Below, in pieces: positions 43,664 through 51,855 of a stretch of 64,000 nt of DNA; position 1 is the stretch's first letter, and each line of letters opens with the position of its first letter. The stretch lies in the NCBI GenBank assembly GCA_963733065.1, contig CAVTBT010000004.1, forward strand, positions 353,599-417,598, read 5' to 3'. Below the pieces are notes generated by a model. It made no database searches. It had not been told where the DNA came from and saw only the letters and a list, made by a program, of their open reading frames with translations. The DNA comes from CAVTBT01 sp963733065. GTDB taxonomy: Bacteria; Actinomycetota; Thermoleophilia; Gaiellales; Gaiellaceae. A program made the translations under genes and the position numbers.

Positions 43664-44067
43664 GCGACTCTCAGACAAGCAAGTCTCCGTCTCAGCTGAT
43701 CGACGCGAGAATCGAGGAGCTGGGCGACTGGCGGGGCGCGATGCTCAGCCGGCTCCGTACCCTGGTCAAGGAAGCCGACCCCGAAATCGTCGAGGAGTGG
43801 AAGTGGGTCAAGGCCACGAACCCCGGAACACCGGTCTGGTCCCACAACGGCGTGATCTGTACCGGTGAGAGCTACAAGAGCGTCGTCAAGCTGACCTTCT
43901 TCAAGGGTGCTGCTTTGAACGATCCTTCAGGTCTCTTCAACTCCAGCCTCGACGGGAAGGTCAGGCGTGCCATCGACTTCCGCGAGGGCGAGACGATCGA
44001 CGAGGAGGCGTTCAAGACTCTCGTTCGCGCCGCCGTGACCCTGAACACGTCGACAGCCCAGAGCTAA
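43660..44067 (+). CDS. DUF1801 domain protein
   Basis: A 135-residue protein. SQLIDARIEELGDWRGAMLS, EADPEIVEEWKWVKATNPGT, PVWSHNGVICTGESYKSVVK and LTFFKGAALNDPSGLFNSSL are typical DUF1801 (YdhG-like fold) blocks. Codon use is visibly less GC-rich than in neighbours (for example AAGACTCTC, GGTCTCTTC), which could mark a more recent acquisition. Function is not established for the family. Confidence 0.88.
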   Translation: MSDSQTSKSPSQLIDARIEELGDWRGAMLSRLRTLVKEADPEIVEEWKWVKATNPGTPVWSHNGVICTGESYKSVVKLTFFKGAALNDPSGLFNSSLDGKVRRAIDFREGETIDEEAFKTLVRAAVTLNTSTAQS

Positions 44068-44094
44068 TCGCCGCCGCCTACCATCGGCGGTCTC

Positions 44095-46212
44095 CTAGAG
44101 CAGCTCGGCGATGAGCCTCGCCGCACGCGCGGCACCGTCGGTCTCGACCGGCCGGTAGTCGACGTCGCGCCCGATCTCCTCGGCGATCGCCGCTGCGATC
44201 TCGTCGGGGCCGTCGTGCTGGAAGTCCATGCAGCGCCCGGCCCCGTAACGCCCGAGCCGGTGGCGCACATGGAAGTTCTGCTCGAAGTGGTGACGGAGCG
44301 GGAAGTAGAGGAATGGACGCCTGTTCGCGGTCAGCTCCATCGCCGTCGTCAGGCCGCCCTGGACGACCGCCAGGTCGCACGCCGCCAGATGGCGGTAGAG
44401 CTCGTGGACGTAGGCGCGCACCTCGAGGCCGTCGTGCTGTGGCAGGGAGTCCGGGGCGATGCGCGGGCCGGCCACGACGATCATCCGCAGATCCGGCACG
44501 CGCTGCTTTGCCTCCGGGAATGCCTCGATGACGCGACGCAGCAGGTGGGCGCCGACGCCTGACCCGCCGACGGTCACGATGCAGACGCGCTCGTCGTCAC
44601 GGTAGCCGAGCGCGCCACGGTCTCCTAGCTCGCGGGGGTCGAAGCCCGTGACATAGCCGGCGAAGTCGTAGTGCTGTTCGGTCCAGTCGCGGATCAGCGG
44701 CAGGTCCGGGCCGAACGAGTCCGGGACGACGTCCTCGGCGTTGCCGACGAAGACGGCTCGGTCGCGCACCCGTGGGAAGCGCGCGATGTGCTCGATCATC
44801 TCGGCGTTGTAGTCGGCGGTGACGAACGCCTCGCGCCCGCCCCCGTCGTCCATCGGCAGCCAGCCGACGAAGTCCGTCAGCCAGACGTAGGGGGCGCGCT
44901 TCTGGTCCGGATTCTCGTGCAGGTAGTAGTCGAGCTCCCAGGCCTCGTCGCCGATCCAGAGGTCGTAGTCCTCGTCGCGGACGAGGTCGTGGAAGACCAT
45001 GAAGTTCGCGAGCAGGATCTCGTCCATCCGCCGGATCGCCTGGAAGCAGTGGAGGTCGTGCTCGGCGGACTCGCTCTCGATGTGACGCGATTCGTTCGCC
45101 AGGTGCGCGCTCGCCGGGTGCACACGCTCGCCGCGCGCGTCGAGTACCGCGGTGACTGGATGCTGGGCGAGCCAGTCGATCTCGAGGTCGGGGTGCAGCT
45201 TGCGCAGCTCGTCCGCGATCGCAGCATCGCGCTGGGCGTGGCCGAGGCCGATGGGCGAGGAGACATAGAGCGCGCGCTTGCGGCGTGACTTGCCCCGCAC
45301 CCACCGCGTGGGCCGCGACGGTGGCACGACGAAGTCGCGGAGCAGCAGGTTGACCTGGACCGGGTCGCGCACGTGCGGCCCGTGCCCCGAGCCCTCGAGC
45401 AGGACGACGTCGCCGCCGGTGTGCTCCGCGAGCGCGACCCCGCGAGTGAACGAGCAGATCGCGTCGTCGACGCCGTGGATGACGAGCACCGGGCAACGAA
45501 CACGAGCGGCGAGCTCGCGCGCCTCGTCGCGTCCCGGCATCGCCGCGCCCTGTGCGGTCACGAGTGTCTCGCCCGTCGTCTCGAGGCCCCAGCCGACGCA
45601 GTCCTCGATCGGCTTCGTCGAGTGCGGCTCGGTGAACATCCGCGAGAAGAAGAACTCGAGGAAGCCGCGGTAGTCGCGCAGCCAGACGTGCTTGTTGTAC
45701 TTCGCCCAGCCTTCGTCGGTGTCGTGCTCGTCCTCCCAGGAGTAGACGGCGCGCTCGGGCAGCGGCTCGCCGCCGCCTGCATAGACCGGGCCGATGAAGA
45801 CGGCGGCCTCGATGCGCTCGGGGTGCTCGGCGGCCAGGATCAGCCCACGGACCCCGCCGAGCGAGAGTCCGACGATCGCGGCCGTGTCCGTGCCGGTCGC
45901 GTCCATCACCGCGAGGGCGTCGGCAGCGAATTCGCGCTCGCCGTAGGCGCCGGTCTCAGTGGGCCGATCCGAGCGGCCGTTGCCCCGCCCGTCGAACGTG
46001 AGCACGCGGCAGTGCCGCGCGAGGTACGGGATCTGCATCTTCCAGTGGCGCGAGTGGATGATCGACCAGGTCGGCAGCAGCAGGACGGTCGGCTCGCCCG
46101 ACCCGTAAACCTCGTAGTAGACGCGTACGCCGTCGCGCTCGACGAATCCCGACTCGTCGGGGTAGCGCGCCCGCGTCTGTTCGGGCGCTTCCGCCGTCAG
46201 CTCGACAGCCAT
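44095..46212 (-). CDS. Alpha/beta-hydrolase fused to a UGT/MurG-like glycosyltransferase
   Basis: A 705-residue two-domain protein. Residues about 20-290 are an alpha/beta-hydrolase: RVLTFDGRGNGRSDRPTETG, nucleophile Ser in AAIVGLSLGGVRGLILAAEH, Asp in VIHGVDDAICSF, His in LEGSGHGPHVRDP. Residues about 310-705 resemble a GT-B glycosyltransferase: ALYVSSPIGLGHAQRDAAIA, VCIVTVGGSGVGAHLLRRVI, HLAACDLAVVQGGLTTAMEL and FLYFPLRHHFEQNFHVRHRL. The linker (PSRPTRWVRGKSRRKR) is basic. The frame is uninterrupted, so the fusion is real in this sequence. It is last in a TetR operon. ATG 46224 is an alternative start. Confidence 0.85.
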   Translation of the reverse strand: MAVELTAEAPEQTRARYPDESGFVERDGVRVYYEVYGSGEPTVLLLPTWSIIHSRHWKMQIPYLARHCRVLTFDGRGNGRSDRPTETGAYGEREFAADALAVMDATGTDTAAIVGLSLGGVRGLILAAEHPERIEAAVFIGPVYAGGGEPLPERAVYSWEDEHDTDEGWAKYNKHVWLRDYRGFLEFFFSRMFTEPHSTKPIEDCVGWGLETTGETLVTAQGAAMPGRDEARELAARVRCPVLVIHGVDDAICSFTRGVALAEHTGGDVVLLEGSGHGPHVRDPVQVNLLLRDFVVPPSRPTRWVRGKSRRKRALYVSSPIGLGHAQRDAAIADELRKLHPDLEIDWLAQHPVTAVLDARGERVHPASAHLANESRHIESESAEHDLHCFQAIRRMDEILLANFMVFHDLVRDEDYDLWIGDEAWELDYYLHENPDQKRAPYVWLTDFVGWLPMDDGGGREAFVTADYNAEMIEHIARFPRVRDRAVFVGNAEDVVPDSFGPDLPLIRDWTEQHYDFAGYVTGFDPRELGDRGALGYRDDERVCIVTVGGSGVGAHLLRRVIEAFPEAKQRVPDLRMIVVAGPRIAPDSLPQHDGLEVRAYVHELYRHLAACDLAVVQGGLTTAMELTANRRPFLYFPLRHHFEQNFHVRHRLGRYGAGRCMDFQHDGPDEIAAAIAEEIGRDVDYRPVETDGAARAARLIAELL

Positions 46213-46775
46213 TGGTCGATCCATGCGAGGAGCTCCGCGTGCCCCGTGTCGATGCCGCCGAGGCGCTCGACGATGATCCCGAGGTTGAACGTCATCACGA
46301 GCGAGACGAGCGTCCCGAGCGGCATCTCGATCCCGAGCTCGCGGTGCGGCTCTGCGAATGCCTCGGTGAGCACGGCGCGCCACTCCGCGTTGACTCGTGT
46401 GAGGCGCGCGCGCAGGTCGGCGTTGTTCCAGGCAAGCGCCTGGAGCTCGAGCCAGATCTTCTCGTAGGTGACGTCCTCGCTCACGAGGTAGCGCATGGCC
46501 GTCCGCCACTTCTCCACGAACGGCATGTCGGCCGCGTAGAGGTCGCGCTGCCGGGCGACCAGCCGCTCGGTGAAGCGCTCGAGGGCGCGTACGAGCAGGT
46601 GTTCGTTCGAGCCGAAGTAGTAGTGGACGAGACCATGGTTGACGCCCGCCTCCTCGGCGAGCCGGCGCGTCGTGATGCCAGCGGAGCCGACCTCGACGAG
46701 GAGCCGCTCCGCGGCATCCAGGAGCGCCTCCTCGGCGGCGGAGCGCGCGGGCGTCTTCTGCGCGAGCTCGCTCAC
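46197..46775 (-). CDS. TetR family transcriptional regulator
   Basis: A 192-residue repressor-type protein. The N-terminal helix-turn-helix reads ALLDAAERLLVEVGSAGITT, RRLAEEAGVNHGLVHYYFGS; the all-helical ligand domain follows. GTG 46775 overlaps the stop of the NTF2-like gene (GTGA); the frame is open further but without family similarity. The end overlaps the hydrolase-glycosyltransferase start by 16 nt. The three genes form one unit with a dyad before the first gene, so autoregulation is likely. The inducer is unknown. Confidence 0.92.
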   Translation of the reverse strand: MSELAQKTPARSAAEEALLDAAERLLVEVGSAGITTRRLAEEAGVNHGLVHYYFGSNEHLLVRALERFTERLVARQRDLYAADMPFVEKWRTAMRYLVSEDVTYEKIWLELQALAWNNADLRARLTRVNAEWRAVLTEAFAEPHRELGIEMPLGTLVSLVMTFNLGIIVERLGGIDTGHAELLAWIDQWLSS

Positions 46776-47134
46776 GTCGGCCGCCAGAGAGCGTTCGCGA
46801 TCCTCCACCCGTCGCGCGTTCGCACGAGGTGCAGGTACTCGCGATACACGGCCGAGCGGACCGTGACGCTCGCGATGTCGCCGTGGACATCCTCGATCTC
46901 GACGTCGAGCCGCCGGTCGCGTCCGTCTTCCGCGCCCTCTCCCGCGCCGGTCAGCTCGAGCATCCGCTCCTTCGTCGTGATGCCGAGGTGCGCGCCGTGC
47001 TCGCCGCCGGGCGAACGCTTCACGAGGTCAGGGTGCAGTGCTCGGTCCATGCGCTCCACGTCGCCGTCGAACCAGCCCTCGAAGTAGTCGAGAGCCGTCT
47101 GCGCGATCAGCTCATGCTCCGTCGACGTGGCCAC
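46772..47134 (-). CDS. NTF2-like (SnoaL/lumazine-binding type) small protein
   Basis: A 120-residue cone-shaped-fold protein. AQTALDYFEGWFDGDVERMD, RALHPDLVKRSPGGEHGAHL, VEIEDVHGDIASVTVRSAVY and REYLHLVRTRDGWRIANALW are the typical NTF2-like blocks. It is first in the TetR operon with a GTG start. Members may be small enzymes or ligand-binding proteins; here it may bind or modify the compound handled by the fused hydrolase-glycosyltransferase (inference). Confidence 0.88.
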   Translation of the reverse strand: MATSTEHELIAQTALDYFEGWFDGDVERMDRALHPDLVKRSPGGEHGAHLGITTKERMLELTGAGEGAEDGRDRRLDVEIEDVHGDIASVTVRSAVYREYLHLVRTRDGWRIANALWRPT

Positions 47135-47156
47135 CCGCTCACACTCCGATCATTCT

Positions 47157-47170
47157 TAGTCACTTGACTA
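47157..47170 (-). promoter_or_regulatory. Candidate TetR operator TAGTCACTTGACTA with overlapping promoter
   Basis: A perfect inverted repeat TAGTCA-CT-TGACTA, followed directly by GGTCATTTGAC, a second near-copy of AGTCACTTGAC, so the site also reads as two direct repeats. On the minus strand TTGTCA (-35-like) and TAAGAAT (-10-like) flank it at about 19-bp spacing, upstream of the NTF2-like gene. Placement between the promoter elements is classic for TetR repression. Confidence 0.55.
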
Positions 47171-47337
47171 GGTCATTTGACAAGATCCGGAGTTGTCCGT
47201 CAAGTCGGCTGAAACGGCCGGCCCTTGACGATGTCATGCGGACTCACCTCGCCTCCCTGCGCGGCAGGGATGCACCGTCTGTGGGCGAACTTCTGCGCAG
47301 TCGACGCGGCTTGCAGCGTCCTCAACGGGAGGTACGG

Positions 47338-47745
47338 ATGAGCTCCAGAAGCATGGCAGGCTGGATCGGCTTCGCTGGAATCGTGATGCTGGTCATCGGC
47401 GGCATCGACTTCTTCCAGGGCTTGATCGCCCTGTTCGAGGACGAGTACTACCTCGTGACGCAGTCCGGCTTCCTCGTCGTCGACCTGACCACGTGGGGCT
47501 GGATCATGCTGATCTGGGGGGTGCTGCTCGTGCTCGCGGGCTTTGCCCTGATCTCCGGGCAAAGCTGGGCACGCTGGTTCACGATCGTCGTCGTGTCGCT
47601 GAACTTCTTCGCCCAGCTCGGCTTTCTCGGCAACAGCAACTACCCGCTGTGGGCGCTGACTGCCCTCGCGTTGAACGTGGTCGTGCTCTACGCGCTGACT
47701 GCACGCTGGGACGAGAGCCAGGCCTCCATGGCAACACCCAGGTAG
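47338..47745 (+). CDS. Four-helix membrane protein
   Basis: A 135-residue protein with four membrane helices: SMAGWIGFAGIVMLVIGGID, TTWGWIMLIWGVLLVLAGFA, WARWFTIVVVSLNFFAQLGF and LWALTALALNVVVLYALTAR. Small proteins of this layout are frequent in actinobacteria and have no known function. ATG 47338 has GGGAGG seven bases upstream. The 200-nt region upstream holds the TetR-type dyads and a seven-pair hairpin (TCCCTGC/GCAGGGA, 47254-47270), but no gene. Confidence 0.85.
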   Translation: MSSRSMAGWIGFAGIVMLVIGGIDFFQGLIALFEDEYYLVTQSGFLVVDLTTWGWIMLIWGVLLVLAGFALISGQSWARWFTIVVVSLNFFAQLGFLGNSNYPLWALTALALNVVVLYALTARWDESQASMATPR

Positions 47746-47757
47746 CCGGCTCTTTCG

Positions 47758-47789
47758 GGCCGTCACGCAGCTCGCGCTGTGTGACGGCC
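47758..47789 (+). terminator. Long hairpin after the four-helix membrane protein
   Basis: GGCCGTCAC-G-CAGC, loop TCGC, GCTG-T-GTGACGGCC: 13 Watson-Crick pairs plus one G-T. No T-tract follows, so it fits the U-less terminators suggested for GC-rich actinobacteria, or an mRNA-stabilising end. Confidence 0.6.
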
Positions 47790-47827
47790 GCTGCCCCGTC
47801 GCGTGCCGACGTCCAGCACGAGGAGTC

Positions 47828-47833
47828 TACGAT
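47828..47833 (+). promoter_or_regulatory. -10 hexamer TACGAT before the GT2 gene
   Basis: TACGAT, six bases (CGCGCC), GTG 47840, with no ribosome-binding sequence. Confidence 0.45.
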
Positions 47834-47839
47834 CGCGCC

Positions 47840-48943
47840 GTGCTTGCGAAGGCTGCGTTCTGGGGGTCGCTCACCGCGCTCGGCTGGACGCACATCGGCT
47901 ACCCGCTCCTGGTGGCGGCGCTCGCGCGAGTGCGTCACCGGCCCGTCGTCAAGAGCGACAGCGAGCCCAGCGTGACGCTTGTCGTCGCCGCGCGCGACGA
48001 GGAGGCGGTGATCGAGCGACGCATCGCGAACCTCCTCGCTCTCGACTATCCGCGGGACAAGCTCGAGCTCGTCGCCGTCTCCGACGGTTCCGAGGACAGG
48101 ACGGACGAACTGGTCGAGTCAGTGGCTGCACGCCATGCGAACGTCCGTCTGCTTCGAGTCTCCCGCGGTGGCAAGGTGGCCGCCCAGGACCATGCCGTGC
48201 GCGCCACGGGTGGCGAGATCCTCGCCTTCTCGGACGCGAACACGCTGTGGCGCCGGGACGCAATGCGCAAGCTCGTCCGCAACTTCGCCGACCCCGAGGT
48301 GGCGTACGTGTGCGGTGCTCACTTCTACGAGGGCGGCGCCGGGACGAACCGTGAGGGCCTGTATGCGCGCTTCGAGGGGTGGCTGCGGCGGAACGAGTCG
48401 CAGCTCGGTTCGATTACGGCCGGTGTCGGACCGATCTACGCCGTGCGCCGCGACGACTACCTCGAGCTGGACCCGCGCTTCGGGCACGACCTCGCCCTCC
48501 CCTATCGGCTGGTTCAGCGTGGGCGCCGGGTCGTCGTCGAGCCGGAGGCGATCGCGTGGGAGAAGCCTGCCCGGGACATCGAGGACGAGTTCCGGCGCAA
48601 GATCCGGATGTTCGAGCACTGCTGGCTGATCCTTCTGCAGGGAGGCATGCTGCGAGGGGTCGGGACGACGTACCGGCTCCAGCTCGTGTCTCACCGGCAC
48701 CTCCGCTACGCGAGTGGAGTCGTGCACCTGCTGCTGCTCGCGTCGTCGCTTCGCCTCGTGCGGACCGCCAGGATCTATCGAGCGGCACTTGCTGCGCAGA
48801 TCTCGGTGCTGACGGCTGCCGCCTTGCGCCCCGGGGTCGCCCGGTACTACGTCCTCGTGACGTGGGCGACCGTGCCCGCGCTGCGCAACTACCTCCGCGC
48901 CGGAGTGTCGCCCGTCTGGGACAAGGCAGCCGGCACGCGCTGA
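47840..48943 (+). CDS. Family 2 glycosyltransferase, membrane-associated
   Basis: A 367-residue GT-A enzyme. An N-terminal membrane-associated helix precedes VTLVVAARDEEAVIERRIAN, VAVSDGSEDRTDELVESVAA, GGEILAFSDANTLWRRDAMR (DxD-like SDAN) and the acceptor-side region YARFEGWLRRNESQLGSITA. The C-terminal third (YASGVVHLLLLASSLRLVRT, ALAAQISVLTAAALRPGVAR) is hydrophobic. The layout resembles cell-envelope polysaccharide synthases. Its last 55 nt overlap the convergent radical SAM gene, so the two transcripts are antisense at their ends. Confidence 0.9.
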   Translation: MLAKAAFWGSLTALGWTHIGYPLLVAALARVRHRPVVKSDSEPSVTLVVAARDEEAVIERRIANLLALDYPRDKLELVAVSDGSEDRTDELVESVAARHANVRLLRVSRGGKVAAQDHAVRATGGEILAFSDANTLWRRDAMRKLVRNFADPEVAYVCGAHFYEGGAGTNREGLYARFEGWLRRNESQLGSITAGVGPIYAVRRDDYLELDPRFGHDLALPYRLVQRGRRVVVEPEAIAWEKPARDIEDEFRRKIRMFEHCWLILLQGGMLRGVGTTYRLQLVSHRHLRYASGVVHLLLLASSLRLVRTARIYRAALAAQISVLTAAALRPGVARYYVLVTWATVPALRNYLRAGVSPVWDKAAGTR

Positions 48944-50337
48944 GCGCGCCGCCCGCCGACGCGCCGCAGCGATTCCTGCGCAGTCCGGCCGACCGCCGAC
49001 TGAACCATCTCCCACCCGACCGCCCGGTTCGCGACCACCAGCTTCGCGAGCTCATGGAACCGGCGATTGCGGACGTAGAGGTTGACGTAGGCCAGGATCT
49101 GATAGCGCTTGAGTTGGGCAAGGCTGACCGTCTCCAGCTCGAGCACGCCGCTCGAGTACTTGTCGAAGTCCTCCCAGCCTCCTCCGAGGAAGCGGTAGCC
49201 GCCCTCCCCTCGCAAAGCCATGTCGTGAATCGGCGTGCCCGGGAACGGCGTCATGATCGAGACGGACAGCTGGTGCGGGTTGATCTTCGCGATGAAGTCG
49301 AGCGTGTCTCGGATCGTCCCGTGGGTCTCGTTCGGGTGTCCGAGGATGAACTTGCACCAGACGCGGAGTCCGTTGGCCTTTGCCAACGCGACGGCGTACT
49401 CGACCTGCTCCAGGGTGATTCCCTTCTTGATGCTCCGGAGGACGTCCGGGTTCCCTGTCTCGACTCCGAGCTCCAGTGTCTCGAAGTTCGCCGTCTTCAG
49501 GAGGCGGATGAACTGCTCGTCGATGCGATCGACGCGCGTCTGCGCGGAGAACTGCACGTGACGGTGGTACCCGCGCGAGATGATTCCCTCCAGGATCGCC
49601 TTCGTTCGTCCCATGTGGAGCCCGAAGGTCTCGTCCTCGATGCGGATCCGACGCGGCCGATGGCGCGCCACGACCTGCTCGACCTCCTCCAGAACGTTCC
49701 CCGGCGTGCGATACCGCGGCTTGAAGCCCGAGTTGTGCGAGCAGAACACGCACTGGAAAGGGCAGCCGCGGTGGGTGATCAACGGCAACGTGTCGACGGG
49801 TCTGAAGAGGTCCCAGGCAGGAAAGGGCAGCGCGTCGTAGTCGTCGGGGGGCGCACGTGGCACGGCCGTCACGATCTCGTTGCCGCGGCGGGAAACGAGT
49901 CCGGGAATCGCCGACGGATCTGCGCGGCGCTCGAGAGCGTCCGCCAGCTCACACGCAACATGCTCCCCTTCGCCGACGCACGCGTAGTCGAAGCCTTCGC
50001 CCTCCTCGAGCGCTTGGCGCCCGACGGCATTCACATGCGCGCCGCCGACGACGACGGGGATGTCCCCGCGCTGGCTCTTGATCCGCCGCGCGATCTCGAC
50101 CGCCCGCGGGTACTCCACGGTCATGCACGTGATGCCCACGAGGTCGGGCTGCAGGGTGCGAACGCGCGCCACGATCTCGTCGACGGTCAGCCCGGCGAGC
50201 TTCCCGTCGAGCAGCTCGATCGTGTGGCCGGCCGCCCGCAGCGAGCTCGCGACGTAAGCGATGCCGAGCCCCGCAAACCGGGCCCAATGGCGGTCGTATT
50301 CGCTGCGCGGCGGCGGCTGGACCATTGCGATCCTCAT
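48889..50337 (-). CDS. B12-binding-domain radical SAM protein
   Basis: A 482-residue enzyme. The N-terminal cobalamin-binding Rossmann domain has RIAMVQPPPRSEYDRHWARF, QPDLVGITCMTVEYPRAVEI and DIPVVVGGAHVNAVGRQALE. The radical SAM core starts with RGCPFQCVFCSH (CxxxCxxC, near residue 195) and contains RIRIEDETFGLHMGRTKAIL and ETLELGVETGNPDVLRSIKK. Relatives methylate or rearrange unactivated carbons in lipids, sugars or cofactors. It is last in a four-gene operon with a methyltransferase, a deacetylase and a sugar-nucleotide dehydratase, so an envelope sugar or lipid is the likely substrate (inference). Confidence 0.92.
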   Translation of the reverse strand: MRIAMVQPPPRSEYDRHWARFAGLGIAYVASSLRAAGHTIELLDGKLAGLTVDEIVARVRTLQPDLVGITCMTVEYPRAVEIARRIKSQRGDIPVVVGGAHVNAVGRQALEEGEGFDYACVGEGEHVACELADALERRADPSAIPGLVSRRGNEIVTAVPRAPPDDYDALPFPAWDLFRPVDTLPLITHRGCPFQCVFCSHNSGFKPRYRTPGNVLEEVEQVVARHRPRRIRIEDETFGLHMGRTKAILEGIISRGYHRHVQFSAQTRVDRIDEQFIRLLKTANFETLELGVETGNPDVLRSIKKGITLEQVEYAVALAKANGLRVWCKFILGHPNETHGTIRDTLDFIAKINPHQLSVSIMTPFPGTPIHDMALRGEGGYRFLGGGWEDFDKYSSGVLELETVSLAQLKRYQILAYVNLYVRNRRFHELAKLVVANRAVGWEMVQSAVGRTAQESLRRVGGRRAQRVPAALSQTGDTPARR

Positions 50338-50966
50338 GCCGGGCCTCCGAGCATGGTCGCGGTCGCCAGAAAGCCGCGCCGTCCCGGTCGATGGAAGCGG
50401 ACGCTCGAGAACCCGGCGCCGAGGAGAAGCTCTTCCACGTCCTGCTTGCTGTAGTCGAAAATCGGGACACCGTGCACGAACCGGTAGTGCAGGTGGCGCA
50501 GCGGCGCCTTGAGCCAGTCCCAGCACGTGAACGAGGCGACCAGCGTCGAGCGGCACCGCTCGCGGAGCCAAGCCGCCGCTCGCACGGGCTCAGCGAGGTA
50601 GTCGAAGAGACCGAGCGCGAGCACGACGTCGAACGTGCGCTCGACGTTCATCGCGAGGAAGTCGCCTTCGAGCAGCTCGACGCCGGCGTACGGCGCAAGG
50701 CGCCGGCGGGCGAGCGCCAGCATCTCTGGCGAGACATCGACTCCGACGTACGCCGTCGCGCCGGCGCCGAGGACCGCCTCCGCGACACGGCCCGGCCCGC
50801 AGCCCACGTCGAGGACGTCCGGATCGGGGTGGCGCCTCACGACGGAGACGGCGAGATCGCGTCCGCGGTCGGGTCCCCGCCGCAACGGCCGAAGGATCGC
50901 GGGGCGCGCGTACCGCCGGTCAAACGCGGACGCGTGCCTGTCGAAGTAGCGTCTGGTCGAAGTCAT
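50334..50966 (-). CDS. SAM-dependent methyltransferase (class I)
   Basis: A 210-residue Rossmann methyltransferase. Motif I is VLDVGCGPGRVAEAVLGAGA; VGVDVSPEMLALARRRLAPY and FDVVLALGLFDYLAEPVRAA follow. The start TRRYFDRHASAFDRRY is typical of small-molecule methyltransferases. ATG 50966 lies 47 nt inside the deacetylase gene, and the stop overlaps the radical SAM start by 4 nt. The substrate is unknown but probably a sugar or lipid of the same pathway. Confidence 0.88.
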   Translation of the reverse strand: MTSTRRYFDRHASAFDRRYARPAILRPLRRGPDRGRDLAVSVVRRHPDPDVLDVGCGPGRVAEAVLGAGATAYVGVDVSPEMLALARRRLAPYAGVELLEGDFLAMNVERTFDVVLALGLFDYLAEPVRAAAWLRERCRSTLVASFTCWDWLKAPLRHLHYRFVHGVPIFDYSKQDVEELLLGAGFSSVRFHRPGRRGFLATATMLGGPA

Positions 50967-51855
50967 CGCGGGTGGTGCCGAGCACGTCGCGGAAAGGCAC
51001 GAGCCTGAAGCGCGCCACGGCCTCGCGGAGCCGCGGCGGAATGAGGTGCCGGCGCGTGTTCTTCGAGACGTCTCGCCATGTCTCGCGCACGCGCTCTCGG
51101 TTGCTCGCCGCCGTCGGAAGCACCGCGCGCAGCGGCTCGCGCGCGAACTCGTACGGGTGGAAGTACAGGACGGGGAACGTGCTGCGGCGGCTGAGCTGCT
51201 CGAGGCCATGCCAGAGCACGAGGCCGGGGAGTGCGCGCCAGTAGGCGCCGCCGCCCAGCGGGAGGACGATCCGACCGCGCCTCCAGACTGCGACCGGGAA
51301 CTCCCACAGGGCGTCATGGCCGTCTCCGAGGCGCCATGGGCCCGTCGGGATGGGCTGGATGCGGTTCGGAATACGGGGTGAGTCGAAGAGGCTGGAGTCG
51401 TAGCGGACGCCGAGATCGCGCAGTATGTCGTAGGCCCAGAGCGAGTCGCGCGTGATCGAGAACCACGGCGCCCGGTAGCCGGTGGGCGTCACCCCGCAGA
51501 TGCGCTCGACTGCGTCGATGGAGCGGAGGACGTCCCGTCGGAACTCGTCCGGGGTCTGCCGGAACGCCCGGCGATGCTCGTAGCCGTGACAGGCCAGCTC
51601 GTGGCCCCTAGCCGCGACCGCTGTGAGCGCACCGGGATGCCGGTCGGCCGTGACGCCCGCTACAAAGAAGGTCGCACTGACGTCGAGCTCGTCGAGCAGG
51701 TCGAGAAGCGTCGAGACGTGCTGCTCGAACGAGGCGCTTCCCGCCTCCCAGTCGGAGCGGCCGATGCGCCGGTGAACGAGTTGGTGCCAGTCTTCGAAGT
51801 CGATCGACAGCACGAACGTCCTGGTGGTCGGCTCGGCGAGTTGCGGCACCGTCAA
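50920..51855 (-). CDS. Polysaccharide deacetylase (DUF3473/XrtA-locus type)
   Basis: A 311-residue NodB-fold hydrolase. Metal binding: FVLSIDFEDWHQLVHRRIG (Asp) and HELACHGYEHRRAF (HxxxH). TPTGYRAPWFSITRDSLWAY and PVLYFHPYEFAREPLRAVL are characteristic of the deacetylases found in exopolysaccharide loci with XrtA/PEP-CTERM systems. The TTG start overlaps the preceding stop (TTGA); GTG 51849 is an alternative. There is no signal peptide, so it may act on cytoplasmic or lipid-linked intermediates. Confidence 0.92.
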   Translation of the reverse strand: MTVPQLAEPTTRTFVLSIDFEDWHQLVHRRIGRSDWEAGSASFEQHVSTLLDLLDELDVSATFFVAGVTADRHPGALTAVAARGHELACHGYEHRRAFRQTPDEFRRDVLRSIDAVERICGVTPTGYRAPWFSITRDSLWAYDILRDLGVRYDSSLFDSPRIPNRIQPIPTGPWRLGDGHDALWEFPVAVWRRGRIVLPLGGGAYWRALPGLVLWHGLEQLSRRSTFPVLYFHPYEFAREPLRAVLPTAASNRERVRETWRDVSKNTRRHLIPPRLREAVARFRLVPFRDVLGTTRDDFDQTLLRQARVRV

